A stretch of 64,000 bases of DNA from the NCBI RefSeq assembly GCF_009026145.1, contig NZ_WBUE01000006.1, forward strand, positions 117,694 through 181,693, in the 5' to 3' direction. Of the stretch, positions 28,031 to 36,617 are shown piece after piece. Position numbers and translations under genes: made by a program. Within the stretch, counting starts at the first letter, position 1, and each line of letters opens with the position of its first letter. Under the pieces are notes generated by a model that worked only from the letters and a program-made list of their open reading frames with translations, had not been told where the DNA came from and searched no databases. Source of the stretch: Hyphomicrobium sp. (lineage in GTDB: Bacteria; Pseudomonadota; Alphaproteobacteria; Rhizobiales; Hyphomicrobiaceae).

Positions 28031-29416
28031 CTAGTAGACGGCCGGACGTGGCCACGGCATCGTGAACTGGTCGCCCCGCTTCACGTACTTGTAGCGGTGG
28101 AAGGCAAACCACGCCGAGGCAAGGATGTAGAACACCATCATCGCCACGAGCTGCGTGCCGTAGCCGAGGAACACCGCGAAGTAGGTGGTCGCGCAGAGCA
28201 CAAACAGCACGGTCGCCGGCAGCGGGTGGAATGGATGCACGTAGCCGCGGCGGATCGAGCCCAGCGGCCACTTGCGCCGGAACATCACCATGTTGAACGA
28301 CATGAAGGTGTAGCCGAGCAGTCCCGACAGGATCGAGAACGTGATCACCTGATCGAGCGGAGCGCCGAGGGCGAAGATCAGCGCCACCGGAACGAGGAAC
28401 ACGATCGACCGATACGGTGTGCGGTATCTGGGGTGCACGGCGCCGAACCACACCGGCAGATAGCGGTCGCGGCCCATGGAGAACCAGGCGCGCGAGGCAT
28501 CGTTGATGCAGCCGTTGGCCGAGGCGAGCGTGGAGAAGATGGTGCCGACGAACAGAAATACCATCAGCGGCAGCGAGCCGGTCAGCCGCGCCGCATCGAA
28601 CAGCGGCGTGATCGCCTGGCCGAGGTACTCCCACGGCATCAGACCGACGCACACGTACCAGGTCATGGTCGCCGCTACGAGCAGCGTGATCATGCCAGTC
28701 ATGGTGCCGAGCGGCAGCGCACGCGCCGGCGAGCGCACCTCCTCGGCCGCCTGCGTGGTGCCCTCGATGCCGAGGTAGTACCACAGGCCGAAGTGCAAGG
28801 CGGCGACAACGCCGAGCCAGCCGTACGGCAGCCCGGTAAGAAGTTGCCCCGGCTGCAGCACCTCGTCGGTCCACGGGCGCACCGACGCGAACAGTACGAG
28901 GATCGCGAGGCAAGCAATCGCGGTGATGACGAGGTTGAAGGTGAGCGTCGCGAACACGCCGCGGTAATTGAGCCAGGCGAGCGCCGCGATGGTGAGCACG
29001 ATGAATGGCCTGTCGTGCACGCCTTCGAAGCCGGCCATGGCGCCCACGGTCTGCACAAGATAGCCGGCGGTGATGGCGTTGGCGGCCTCCAGCATGGTGT
29101 AGGCAAAGACGAGGAACAGGCCGACGTTGAAGGCCATAAGAGGGCCGACGATGTGCTTGGCCTGCGCGTACTGACCGCCGGCGGCGGCGACCGTCGAGGT
29201 CACCTCCGAATCGATCATGGCGACGCAGGTGTAGAGCATGCCCGCCACCCAGCAGGCGATGAGCGCGGCCAGCGCGCCACCTTTGCCGACGGCGAAGTTC
29301 CAGCCCATGTACTCGCCGACGAGAACGATGCCGACGCCGAGCGCCCACACGTGGCCGGGGCCGAGGACGCGGAGTAGCGAGACTTTCTCGCCGTGGATTG
29401 CTGTCGATTGGGTCAC
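28031..29416 (-). CDS. APC-superfamily permease, candidate methylamine transporter
   Basis: A 461-residue polytopic protein with about 12 membrane helices. It belongs to the amino acid-polyamine-organocation superfamily, with motifs of ethanolamine/amino acid permeases (VLGPGHVWALGVGIVLVGEY, EVRSPARALPLGTMTGM, NGCINDASRAWFSMGRDRYLP). GTG at 29416 was chosen because it forms a GTGA overlap with the stop of the upstream small gene. It sits between the mgs and mgd genes, so methylamine or a related amine (or glutamate derivative) is the most likely substrate. The substrate cannot be deduced from sequence alone. Confidence 0.85.
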   Translation of the reverse strand: MTQSTAIHGEKVSLLRVLGPGHVWALGVGIVLVGEYMGWNFAVGKGGALAALIACWVAGMLYTCVAMIDSEVTSTVAAAGGQYAQAKHIVGPLMAFNVGLFLVFAYTMLEAANAITAGYLVQTVGAMAGFEGVHDRPFIVLTIAALAWLNYRGVFATLTFNLVITAIACLAILVLFASVRPWTDEVLQPGQLLTGLPYGWLGVVAALHFGLWYYLGIEGTTQAAEEVRSPARALPLGTMTGMITLLVAATMTWYVCVGLMPWEYLGQAITPLFDAARLTGSLPLMVFLFVGTIFSTLASANGCINDASRAWFSMGRDRYLPVWFGAVHPRYRTPYRSIVFLVPVALIFALGAPLDQVITFSILSGLLGYTFMSFNMVMFRRKWPLGSIRRGYVHPFHPLPATVLFVLCATTYFAVFLGYGTQLVAMMVFYILASAWFAFHRYKYVKRGDQFTMPWPRPAVY

Positions 29417-29607
29417 CGGTGCCCCCCTTGGTGCGGCGGATCGATCACGAGGACGTCCTCGATCTCTCCTTCTTTCGATGAAAGCAGCGTCTGCTCCGAA
29501 TAGACGTGGTTGGTGCGCAGCATGTCGAACAGCATCCACAGACCGAGGACGGCGGAGATGCCCCAGGCCGCATATTCCAGCAGCTGGAAGTTACTCAGAT
29601 TTTCCAT
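29413..29607 (-). CDS. Small single-helix membrane protein beside the permease
   Basis: A 64-residue protein with one helix (about 10-32, YAAWGISAVLGLWMLFDML) and an acidic C-terminal tail ending VLVIDPPHQGGHR. Its stop overlaps the permease start (GTGA), so the two proteins are made in a coupled manner. No family is recognised. Translational coupling suggests a subunit of, or an assembly factor for, the permease. Confidence 0.72.
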   Translation of the reverse strand: MENLSNFQLLEYAAWGISAVLGLWMLFDMLRTNHVYSEQTLLSSKEGEIEDVLVIDPPHQGGHR

Positions 29608-29619
29608 GGAAGCTCTCCG

Positions 29620-30000
29620 TTACCGGTCGAACCGTTCGCTGATCACGTCCTTGTATTCCTTCGCCGACCAGCGGAAGACGAATACGAAGTAGGCGATCAC
29701 CACCAGCGCCGTGACGATGAGGGCCGGCACACTGAAGGAGTAGTCGAAGCGCGAGGCGATGAGATCGGCGGCCGTCTCCGGCGTGTAGCCGAGCTTCTCC
29801 CACTGCGCCTGCATGACGGCGTTCTGCCCCATGCCGGCCCAAGTCTTTTCGGCGAACTCGATCGTCGTCTTGCCGCCGCCGGCGAGCCCGAAGTAGACGG
29901 GAGCAAAAAGGCTCGCGACGACGAGCACGAGGAGAAAGAGCGAATCGACGAGCTGTCCGAATTTGGACTGCTCGGGCGGCTTGTACTGTGGTCTGGCCAT
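29620..30000 (-). CDS. Small two-helix membrane protein upstream of the permease
   Basis: A 126-residue protein with two helices (about 18-42, LVDSLFLLVLVVASLFAPVYFG, and 94-114, VPALIVTALVVIAYFVFVF) separated by a soluble loop of about 50 residues. The ATG at 30000 follows a strong AGGAGGG ribosome site. It lies 10 bases after the next upstream gene's stop and 12 before the single-helix gene. Unknown family; it is one of three small membrane proteins forming one transcription unit with the permease. Confidence 0.75.
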   Translation of the reverse strand: MARPQYKPPEQSKFGQLVDSLFLLVLVVASLFAPVYFGLAGGGKTTIEFAEKTWAGMGQNAVMQAQWEKLGYTPETAADLIASRFDYSFSVPALIVTALVVIAYFVFVFRWSAKEYKDVISERFDR

Positions 30001-30010
30001 AATTCCCTCC

Positions 30011-30301
30011 TCAACCCTTGCCGCGCAGGACATCGAGGTAGTGGATGTCGAGGCCGTAGATGTGCTCCTTGTCGCCGGCGTAGTGCTCAATCATCGCCAG
30101 GATCGAGGCGGTGTTGAACAGCAGCACGATGCCGCCCGCGATCGCGAGGGCGTACATCACCTCCTGCGTGCCGACGTACGGCAGCACCTTCCAGAACACG
30201 AAGGCGTAGGTGGCCCAGAGTGCGGCGACGGCGAATACCGCCCATCGCCGGTCACCCGCGTACATGGATTGCACGCGGGAGTCGTTAGTGCTCTTCTGCA
30301 T
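30011..30301 (-). CDS. Small two-helix membrane protein, first gene of permease operon
   Basis: A 96-residue protein with helices at about 20-42 (WAVFAVAALWATYAFVFWKVLPY) and 50-70 (YALAIAGGIVLLFNTASILAM) and a polar tail (HYAGDKEHIYGLDIHYLDVLRGKG). It is the promoter-proximal gene on the minus strand, divergent from mgdA. No known family was recognised. Together with the next two genes it makes an unusual trio of small membrane proteins preceding an APC permease. Confidence 0.75.
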   Translation of the reverse strand: MQKSTNDSRVQSMYAGDRRWAVFAVAALWATYAFVFWKVLPYVGTQEVMYALAIAGGIVLLFNTASILAMIEHYAGDKEHIYGLDIHYLDVLRGKG

Positions 30302-30340
30302 TGAGCTCCCCTTGGCTAGCGTTGTTTTCCACCCGGACGT

Positions 30341-30359
30341 AGTTGCCCTACAGGCAACT
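30341..30359. promoter_or_regulatory. Perfect dyad AGTTGCC-N5-GGCAACT in divergent methylamine promoter region
   Basis: A 7-bp perfect inverted repeat with a CTACA spacer lies in the 263-base region between the divergent permease and mgdA operons, 40 bases from the permease-side start. Its size and symmetry suit an operator for a dimeric regulator; the XRE-cupin protein at the end of the mgd operon is the obvious candidate. A shorter related dyad, GGCAA-N4-TTGCC, occurs at 26955-26968, about 90 bases before mgsA. Function is inferred. Confidence 0.5.
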
Positions 30360-30564
30360 GATTTTTATATGCGGAAAATTGTGCGACGGGTTGCCGCAAC
30401 TTGTCAAGCCGCGTAACCTCTGATTTTCCGGGCTATTCGAGAGTCAAGCCTATTTATTCCCCACCCTGGTGATACTTCGGGCACTTGAACGGTCGGAAAA
30501 ATTCTTGCACTCTGGGAATGGATTTGTGCCCCCGCGACAGCGCCTTCGGAGGACGAAAACATCA

Positions 30565-31806
30565 ATGCCCTTCGCCCTGCTGAAGTACGCGCTGGCCAAA
30601 GAGCACCCCGACGATCCGCACTTGCGCTGGAGCCCTGAGCTCAAGCCCGCCTACGACGTCGTCATCATCGGGGCCGGCGGTCACGGCCTCGCCATTGCCT
30701 ACTATCTCGCGGCGCGCCACGGCATCACCAACGTGTGCGTGCTCGACAAGGGCTGGCTCGCCGGCGGCAACACGGCGCGCAACACGACCATCATCCGCGC
30801 CAACTATCTGACGCCGGAGGGCGTCAACTTCTACAAGGAATCCGTCGAGCTGTGGCGGGGGCTGTCGAACGACCTCGACATCAACATGATGTACTCCGAG
30901 CGCGGCCACTTCACGCTCGCGCACACGGACGCGGCGATGCGCACGGCGCGCTGGCGCGCCGAGGTCAACAAGCATCTCGGCGTCAATTCGGAGGTGATCG
31001 GCCCCGATGAGATCAAGCGGCTCTGTCCGACGATCAACATCTCCGACGACGTGCGCTATCCGATCCTCGGCGCACTCTATCATCCGCCTGGCGCCATCGC
31101 CCGTCACGATGCGGTGGCCTGGGGCTATGCAAGGCAAGCGATCAAGCGCGGCGTCGAAGTGCACACGCAGACGGGCGTCGGTAAGATCCTCATCGACAAC
31201 GGCCGCGCCGTCGGCGTCGAGACCAACCGCGGCGTCATCCGCGCCGGCAAGATCGTGCAGGCGGTCGCCGGCTCATCCAGCGAGGTGGCACGCATGGCCG
31301 GCTTCCTGCTGCCCATTCGCACCATTCCGCTGCAGGCCTGTGTGTCCGAGCCGGTGAAGCCGATCCTCGATCAGATCATCGTGTCGGGCTCGCTGCACGT
31401 CTACATCTCGCAGTCGGCGCGCGGTGAGATGGTGATGGGCGGCGCCACCGATGCCTATGGGCTCTATTCCTCGCGCTCGACGCTCGACTTCAAGGAGAGC
31501 CTGATGGCGCACATGCTCGAGCTGTTTCCATTCATGGGCGAGCTCAAAGTTCTGCGCCAGTGGGCCGGTATGGCCGACATGACGCCGGACTTCTCGCCGG
31601 TGATGGGGCTGACGCCGGTGAAGAACTACTACATCGATGCCGGCTGGGGGACGTGGGGCTTCAAGGCGACGCCGGTGTGCGGGGTCCGCATGGCCGAATG
31701 CATCGCCACCGACAAGCAGCCGGATTTGTTGAAACCGTTCGCGCTCGATCGCTTCCGCACGTTCGATCTCGTCGGCGAAAAGGGCGCAGCGTCGGTCGGC
31801 CACTAA
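30565..31806 (+). CDS. mgdA: N-methylglutamate dehydrogenase subunit A (sarcosine oxidase beta-like)
   Basis: A 413-residue flavoprotein of the sarcosine oxidase beta/DAO family. The FAD Rossmann motif is VVIIGAGGHGLAIAYYLA (about 32-49), and the ARHDAVAWGYAR segment carries the histidine (about 181) that in sarcosine oxidase beta links covalently to FMN. ATG 30565 (MPFALLKYAL) is favoured by a GGAGGA ribosome site. With MgdBCD it would oxidise N-methylglutamate to glutamate and formaldehyde, passing carbon to the one-carbon pool. First gene of the mgdABCD operon. Confidence 0.93.
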   Translation: MPFALLKYALAKEHPDDPHLRWSPELKPAYDVVIIGAGGHGLAIAYYLAARHGITNVCVLDKGWLAGGNTARNTTIIRANYLTPEGVNFYKESVELWRGLSNDLDINMMYSERGHFTLAHTDAAMRTARWRAEVNKHLGVNSEVIGPDEIKRLCPTINISDDVRYPILGALYHPPGAIARHDAVAWGYARQAIKRGVEVHTQTGVGKILIDNGRAVGVETNRGVIRAGKIVQAVAGSSSEVARMAGFLLPIRTIPLQACVSEPVKPILDQIIVSGSLHVYISQSARGEMVMGGATDAYGLYSSRSTLDFKESLMAHMLELFPFMGELKVLRQWAGMADMTPDFSPVMGLTPVKNYYIDAGWGTWGFKATPVCGVRMAECIATDKQPDLLKPFALDRFRTFDLVGEKGAASVGH

Positions 31807-31839
31807 TTGACGGGCACCAATCGGGACTAGCAACGGCAA

Positions 31840-32121
31840 ATGAAGATTCTGACGTGTCCGATCAACGGGCCGCGCAACATCACGGAGTTCGTCTGGGGCG
31901 GCGAGGTGAAGGCGATGCCCGATCCTAGCGCTGCCAGCGACGACGAGTGGACCGCCTACCTATTCCTCGACGCCAATGTCGCCGGCGAGATCTACGAATG
32001 GTGGCTGCATGCGCCGACCAACACCTGGTTCATCGCGCGCCGCAACACCGTGACCGACACGATCCTCGAGACGATGACGGTCGACGCCTACTTTGCGCGT
32101 CAGCGCGGGAGCCAAGCATGA
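31840..32121 (+). CDS. mgdB: N-methylglutamate dehydrogenase subunit B (sarcosine oxidase delta-like)
   Basis: A 93-residue protein aligned with sarcosine oxidase delta, which binds zinc through three cysteines and one histidine. Here the start reads MKILTCPINGPRN: the first cysteine is present (C6) but the CPxC partner is replaced by asparagine. Near the C terminus WWLHAPTNTWFIARRNT keeps the histidine but not the final cysteine. The zinc site therefore appears incomplete. The stop overlaps the mgdC start (ATGA). Confidence 0.9.
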   Translation: MKILTCPINGPRNITEFVWGGEVKAMPDPSAASDDEWTAYLFLDANVAGEIYEWWLHAPTNTWFIARRNTVTDTILETMTVDAYFARQRGSQA

Positions 32122-35039
32122 GCGCTGGAGCGGAGGGGGGCCGCCTCGAAGGGCCGGACTACGGACTGCTGATCGATCGCAAGCGGCCGTTGTCGTTCAG
32201 CTTCGACGGGCGCCTTTACAGCGGCTTTCAGGGCGACGTGATCGCCTCGGCGCTCTATGCGCAGGGCCGCATCCTGCTCTCGCGCTCGTTCAAGTATCAC
32301 CGTCCGCGCGGTGTGCTGACCATGTCCGGGCAGGACGCCAACACCATGGTGCAGGTCGGCGGCGAGCCGAACGTGCGCGCCGACCAATACGTCATCGCCG
32401 ACGGCATGGCGGTGCAGTCGATCAACCGTCTCGGCTCGCTCGACCACGATCTCTACGCGGTCATGGGCCTGTTCGGCCGCTTCCTGCCGGTTGGCTTCTA
32501 CTACAAGACGTTCTTCTGGCCGCGCGGCGCCTGGCAGCACCTGTTCGAGCGGCCAATCCGCATCATGGCTGGTCTCGGCACGCTGAAGCCGTCGACGCCG
32601 CACAAGTATTACGACAAGGCATATTTGTTCGCCGACGTGCTCGTGATCGGCGGCGGCCCGGCCGGCATCGAGGCGGCGATCGCGGCCGCCGAAGCTGGGG
32701 CAGATACGCTGCTCATCGACGAGCTACCGCAACTCGGCGGCTCGTTGTTGTACGGGCGCAGCGGCGGCGACCGCGCTTCCGTCGTGGCGCGCCGCGAGGC
32801 GCTGGTCAAGCGGGCGCTGGCAACGCCGAAGCTGCGCATCATGACCGGCACGACGGCAACCGGAATGTTCGCGGACAATTGGACCTCAGCCGTGCGCGCC
32901 AGCCGCTTCTTCAAGATCCGCAGCAAAGAGACGGTGATCGCCACCGGTGCCTTCGATCAGCCACTGGTGTTCCGCAACAACGACCGCCCCGGCATCATGT
33001 TCGCCGATGCGGCGCAGCGCCTGATGCGCCTCTATGGCGTGAAGCCGGGCAGCCGCGCCGTCATCGCCACGGCCAATCGCTTCGGCTACGAGGCGGCGCT
33101 CGATTTGCTCGATGCCGGCGTCGCCGTGGCCGCCATCGTCGATCTCAATGCCACCGCCGACAGCACGGTGGCGGAGCCGGCGCGGGCGCGCGGCGTGCGC
33201 ATCATTCCCGGTGCCACGCTGGTCGACAGCAAGGGGCGCAAGCGCGTGTCGTCCGTCGCCGTGGCGCGCATCACCGCCGACGGCAAGACGGCGGCCGATT
33301 GCGAGTGGATCGACTGCGACCTGGTGCTGATGAGCGTCGGCTTCTCGCCGGCGCTCAACCTTGCCAGCCACGCGGGCGCCAAGGTCGTTTTCGATCCCAG
33401 CATCAACATGCACCGCGCAACCAATCTGCCGGCCGGCATCTCACTGGTCGGCGCCGCGGCCGGCGTGTGGTCGCAGGCGGCGGTGATCGGCGACAGCCGC
33501 CATGCGGGCGCCGCCGCGGCGGCTCGGGCGGGGCATGGCTCGTCTACTCAGCGTGTGGCCCCGGCAGCCGATCCGATCGCCTCGCAGGTCAGCCATCCCT
33601 ATCCGGTTTTTGCCGCCAGGGGCGGCCATGACTTCATCGATTTCGACGAGGATCTGCAGTCCAAGGACATCGTCAACTCCGTGAAGGACGGCTACGACGA
33701 CATCCAGCTGGTCAAGCGCTACTCGACCGCGGGATTCGGTCCGAGCCAGGGGCGACACGCCAACCTCAATACCATCCGCGTCGTCGCCAAGGAGACCGGC
33801 AAGTCGATCGCCTCGATCGGCACGACGACGTTCCGTCCGCCACTGGTGCCGGAGAAGTTTGCCGCGCTCGCCGGAAGGGGCTTCGAGCCGGTGCGCCTCT
33901 CCGCCATGCATCACCGTCACCTGGAGCACGGCGCGCAGATGATGGTCGCCGGCCTATGGATGCGCCCCGCCTACTATGGCACCAAGTCCGGCTCGGCACG
34001 CGCGATCGAGCGCGAGGTGCGCGCCGTGCGCGAGGGTGTCGGCATGATCGACGTGTCGACGCTCGGCGGCCTTGACGTGCGCGGTCCCGACGCCGCCGCC
34101 TTCATCGACCGCATGTATACGTGGGCCTATGAGAAGCAGCCGGTCGGCCGCGCCCGCTATGTGCTGATGACGGATCAGACTGGCGTCCTGATCGACGACG
34201 GCGTCGCCGCGCGCCTGCACGAGCGGCACTACTACGTCACGGCGACCACCGGTGCCGTCGACCAGGTCTATCGGCAGATGACCTGGTTCAATGTGCAGTG
34301 GAAGATGGATGTCGACGTCGCCAATGTCACGGCCGCCTACGCGGGCATCAACCTCGCCGGCCCGCAGGCGCGCGCGGTGATCGAGAAGCTCGACAGCGAC
34401 ATCGATTTCTCGGCCACGGCATTCCCCTACATGGCAGCGCGGGTGGGCAAGCTCGCCGGCATACCGGTGCGCATCCTGCGCGTCGGCTTTGTCGGCGAGC
34501 TCGGTTACGAGATCCATTGCCCATCGGGCATGGGCGAGGCGCTGTGGGACCGCCTGATGCAGGCTGGCAGGCCGTTCGGCATCGCCCCGTTCGGCGTCGA
34601 GGCGCAGCGTATCCTGCGGCTCGAGAAAGGTCACATCATCGTCGGTCAGGATACCGACGGCCTGACGCATCCGGCCGAGGCCAACATGGAGTGGGCGCTG
34701 GCCAAGAAGAAGCCGTTCTACGTCGGCAAGCGCGCCATCGACATGCAGATGGCCAAGGGGCTGACGCGCAAGCTCGCCGGCTTCGCGCTGCTCGACGCGT
34801 CGGCGCCGGCGCCCAAGGAGTGTCACCTCGTCATCCGTGACGGCGACATCGCCGGGCGAGTCACCTCGGTCACGCGCTCACCGACGCTGGGTAAGGTCGT
34901 CGGCCTCGCCTACCTGCCCCCCGACCTCGCCGAGCCCGGCAAGCGCTTCGAGATCCGCGTCGATGGCGGCCGCATGGTCGCGGCGGAGACGGTGGCGGTG
35001 CCGTTCTACGATCCGGACAACAAGCGGCAGGAAATGTGA
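32118..35039 (+). CDS. mgdC: N-methylglutamate dehydrogenase subunit C (sarcosine oxidase alpha-like)
   Basis: A 973-residue protein with the full domain order of sarcosine oxidase alpha. First comes an N-terminal ferredoxin-like fold domain (RPLSFSFDGRLYSGFQGDVIASALYAQG, about 22-50). A Rossmann NAD/FAD domain follows, beginning VLVIGGGPAGIEAAIAAAEAGADTLLIDE (about 175). The C-terminal half (about 590-973) is a GcvT-like folate-binding domain (GVGMIDVSTLGGLDVRGPDAAAFIDRMYT; GELGYEIHCPSGMG; GHIIVGQDTDG). The last domain can transfer the released one-carbon unit to tetrahydrofolate. ATG 32118 is the start, supported by the coupled overlap with mgdB. Confidence 0.93.
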   Translation: MSAGAEGGRLEGPDYGLLIDRKRPLSFSFDGRLYSGFQGDVIASALYAQGRILLSRSFKYHRPRGVLTMSGQDANTMVQVGGEPNVRADQYVIADGMAVQSINRLGSLDHDLYAVMGLFGRFLPVGFYYKTFFWPRGAWQHLFERPIRIMAGLGTLKPSTPHKYYDKAYLFADVLVIGGGPAGIEAAIAAAEAGADTLLIDELPQLGGSLLYGRSGGDRASVVARREALVKRALATPKLRIMTGTTATGMFADNWTSAVRASRFFKIRSKETVIATGAFDQPLVFRNNDRPGIMFADAAQRLMRLYGVKPGSRAVIATANRFGYEAALDLLDAGVAVAAIVDLNATADSTVAEPARARGVRIIPGATLVDSKGRKRVSSVAVARITADGKTAADCEWIDCDLVLMSVGFSPALNLASHAGAKVVFDPSINMHRATNLPAGISLVGAAAGVWSQAAVIGDSRHAGAAAAARAGHGSSTQRVAPAADPIASQVSHPYPVFAARGGHDFIDFDEDLQSKDIVNSVKDGYDDIQLVKRYSTAGFGPSQGRHANLNTIRVVAKETGKSIASIGTTTFRPPLVPEKFAALAGRGFEPVRLSAMHHRHLEHGAQMMVAGLWMRPAYYGTKSGSARAIEREVRAVREGVGMIDVSTLGGLDVRGPDAAAFIDRMYTWAYEKQPVGRARYVLMTDQTGVLIDDGVAARLHERHYYVTATTGAVDQVYRQMTWFNVQWKMDVDVANVTAAYAGINLAGPQARAVIEKLDSDIDFSATAFPYMAARVGKLAGIPVRILRVGFVGELGYEIHCPSGMGEALWDRLMQAGRPFGIAPFGVEAQRILRLEKGHIIVGQDTDGLTHPAEANMEWALAKKKPFYVGKRAIDMQMAKGLTRKLAGFALLDASAPAPKECHLVIRDGDIAGRVTSVTRSPTLGKVVGLAYLPPDLAEPGKRFEIRVDGGRMVAAETVAVPFYDPDNKRQEM

Positions 35040-35054
35040 CGAGGGACAGTGAGC

Positions 35055-35744
35055 ATGGTTGATCCGGTTGCCTTTCTGCGCCGCTCTCCGCTGCGCCGCC
35101 GAATCCAGACGGTCGGCGCCACGTGGCGCAACCTGGACAATGTTGCCATTGCCGACCTCGTCGGCGAGGGGCCGGCGACCGGCAGCATCTTCATCGCCGA
35201 CCTGTCGCCGTTGCCGCGTCTCGGATTCAAGGGGCGCGGCACCATCCCCGCCATGCAGAGCCGCGGCATCACCCTCGAGGCGGCGCCCAACCGCGCCTTC
35301 CGGCAGCCGGACGGGGGACTGTGCCTCGTGCTGGCCCCGGGCGAGGTCATCTTGCTGTCGAACCTCTCCGGCGACGGTGAGAGGCTTACACAACTCGAGG
35401 CGGGCTGGCGCATCGAGGACGAGGAACGCACCTATCCGTTGCCGCGCCGCGACAGTCACGCCTGGCTGGCGGTGGGGGGCGAGGCAGCGCCGGAAATGTT
35501 CGCCAAGCTGTGCGCCGTCGATCTGCGGCCCGACAAGTTCGGCGACCTTTCCATCGCGCAAACGTCGATTGCCCGGTTGTCGGCCATCCTGGTGCGTGCC
35601 GATATGGGGGGCAGCCCCGTTTTCCACTTGCTTGTGGACAGTGCCGCCGCCTTATACTTCTGCGATTGTCTCCTCGATGCCGCCGACGAGTTCGGTGGGC
35701 GCATCGTTGGCTTAAAGGCATTGCAGAAGCTCGAAGGCGGATGA
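35055..35744 (+). CDS. mgdD: N-methylglutamate dehydrogenase subunit D (sarcosine oxidase gamma-like)
   Basis: A 229-residue protein related to sarcosine oxidase gamma, with LEAAPNRAFRQPDGGLCLVLAPGEVILLSN in the middle and a C-terminal FHLLVDSAAALYFCDCLLDAADEFGG. ATG at 35055 is preferred to the GTG six bases earlier because the GAGGGA ribosome site is then eight bases away. It is the final enzyme subunit; its stop overlaps the start of the XRE-cupin gene (ATGA), tying the regulator to the enzyme. Confidence 0.9.
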   Translation: MVDPVAFLRRSPLRRRIQTVGATWRNLDNVAIADLVGEGPATGSIFIADLSPLPRLGFKGRGTIPAMQSRGITLEAAPNRAFRQPDGGLCLVLAPGEVILLSNLSGDGERLTQLEAGWRIEDEERTYPLPRRDSHAWLAVGGEAAPEMFAKLCAVDLRPDKFGDLSIAQTSIARLSAILVRADMGGSPVFHLLVDSAAALYFCDCLLDAADEFGGRIVGLKALQKLEGG

Positions 35745-36520
35745 AAAAGACCAAGCCCCGCGCCAAAAGTCCGGCGAAAGCGCGCATCGCCGACAACCCT
35801 CTCGATGCGCTCAGCGAACCCGTGCACGCGGCGGATGCGAGCGCCAAGCCGATACCCGGACGCGTTTCCCGGCATGTCACGACCCGCAAGTCCACATCGG
35901 CCGGCGAGCAGGATCCGCATGCGCTGCAGGGCGCGCGCGACAACATGCTGGAAGTGGCCATCGGGCGCGAGGTGCGCGGCTTCCGCAACAAGCTCGGCAT
36001 CACCGCTTCGGATCTGGCGCGCGCCGCCGACCTGTCGCTGGGCATGCTGTCGAAGATCGAGAACGGTGTCACCTCGGCGTCGCTGACGACGCTGCAGCGG
36101 CTATCGAAGGCGCTCGGCGTGCCGGTGACGTCGTTGTTCCGCCGTTTCGAGGAGCGGCGCGACGCGGTGTTCGTCTCTGCCGGCCAGGGGCTGTTGATCG
36201 AGCGCCGCGGCACGCGCGCCGGGCACCAGTATCAACTGCTGGGTCATACCGGCGGCCTGTCGGGCAGCGTCGTCGTCGAGCCCTACATGATTACGCTGAC
36301 CGAAGAGTCCGAGGTGTTCCCGCTCTTCCAGCACGGCGGCCACGAGCTCATCTACATGCTCGAGGGCGAGGTCGTGTACCGCCACGCCGACAAGCTCTAT
36401 CCCATGAAGCCGGGCGACAGCCTGTTCTTCGACGCCGACGCTCCGCACGGACCCGAGGAGCTGGTGAAGCTGCCAATCCGTTTCTTGTCGGTGATCAGCT
36501 ACGCGCGCGAGCTGCCTTAA
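35741..36520 (+). CDS. XRE-cupin transcriptional regulator of the methylamine genes
   Basis: A 259-residue regulator with a basic/disordered N-terminal leader (about 1-65), an HTH of XRE type (about 72-130, VRGFRNKLGITASDLARAADLSLGMLSKIENG) and a cupin sensor domain (about 170-255, FQHGGHELIYMLEGEVVYRHADKLYPMKPGDSLFFDADAPHG). XRE-cupin proteins such as PuuR control amine and amino acid use. Coupled translation with mgdD (ATGA overlap) suggests it regulates the methylamine cluster, perhaps through the dyad at 30341-30359. The effector might be N-methylglutamate or gamma-glutamylmethylamide; this is speculation. Confidence 0.9.
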   Translation: MKKTKPRAKSPAKARIADNPLDALSEPVHAADASAKPIPGRVSRHVTTRKSTSAGEQDPHALQGARDNMLEVAIGREVRGFRNKLGITASDLARAADLSLGMLSKIENGVTSASLTTLQRLSKALGVPVTSLFRRFEERRDAVFVSAGQGLLIERRGTRAGHQYQLLGHTGGLSGSVVVEPYMITLTEESEVFPLFQHGGHELIYMLEGEVVYRHADKLYPMKPGDSLFFDADAPHGPEELVKLPIRFLSVISYARELP

Positions 36521-36617
36521 GCCGAGTCGACAACTGAGCGGTGCTTGCAAATATTCAGGATGGAGAATATCCCTTTCCTGGAGGGAAAAACCGCCGATCC
36601 AGCTAACACGGGCTCCG

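Noticed and set aside
27308..29377. Very long plus-strand frames opposite the methylamine genes and other operons (for example 27308-29377, 22506-23936, 9838-10653).
   Set aside because: They are antisense to well-supported genes and have arginine/glutamine/histidine-rich composition typical of GC-rich shadow frames.
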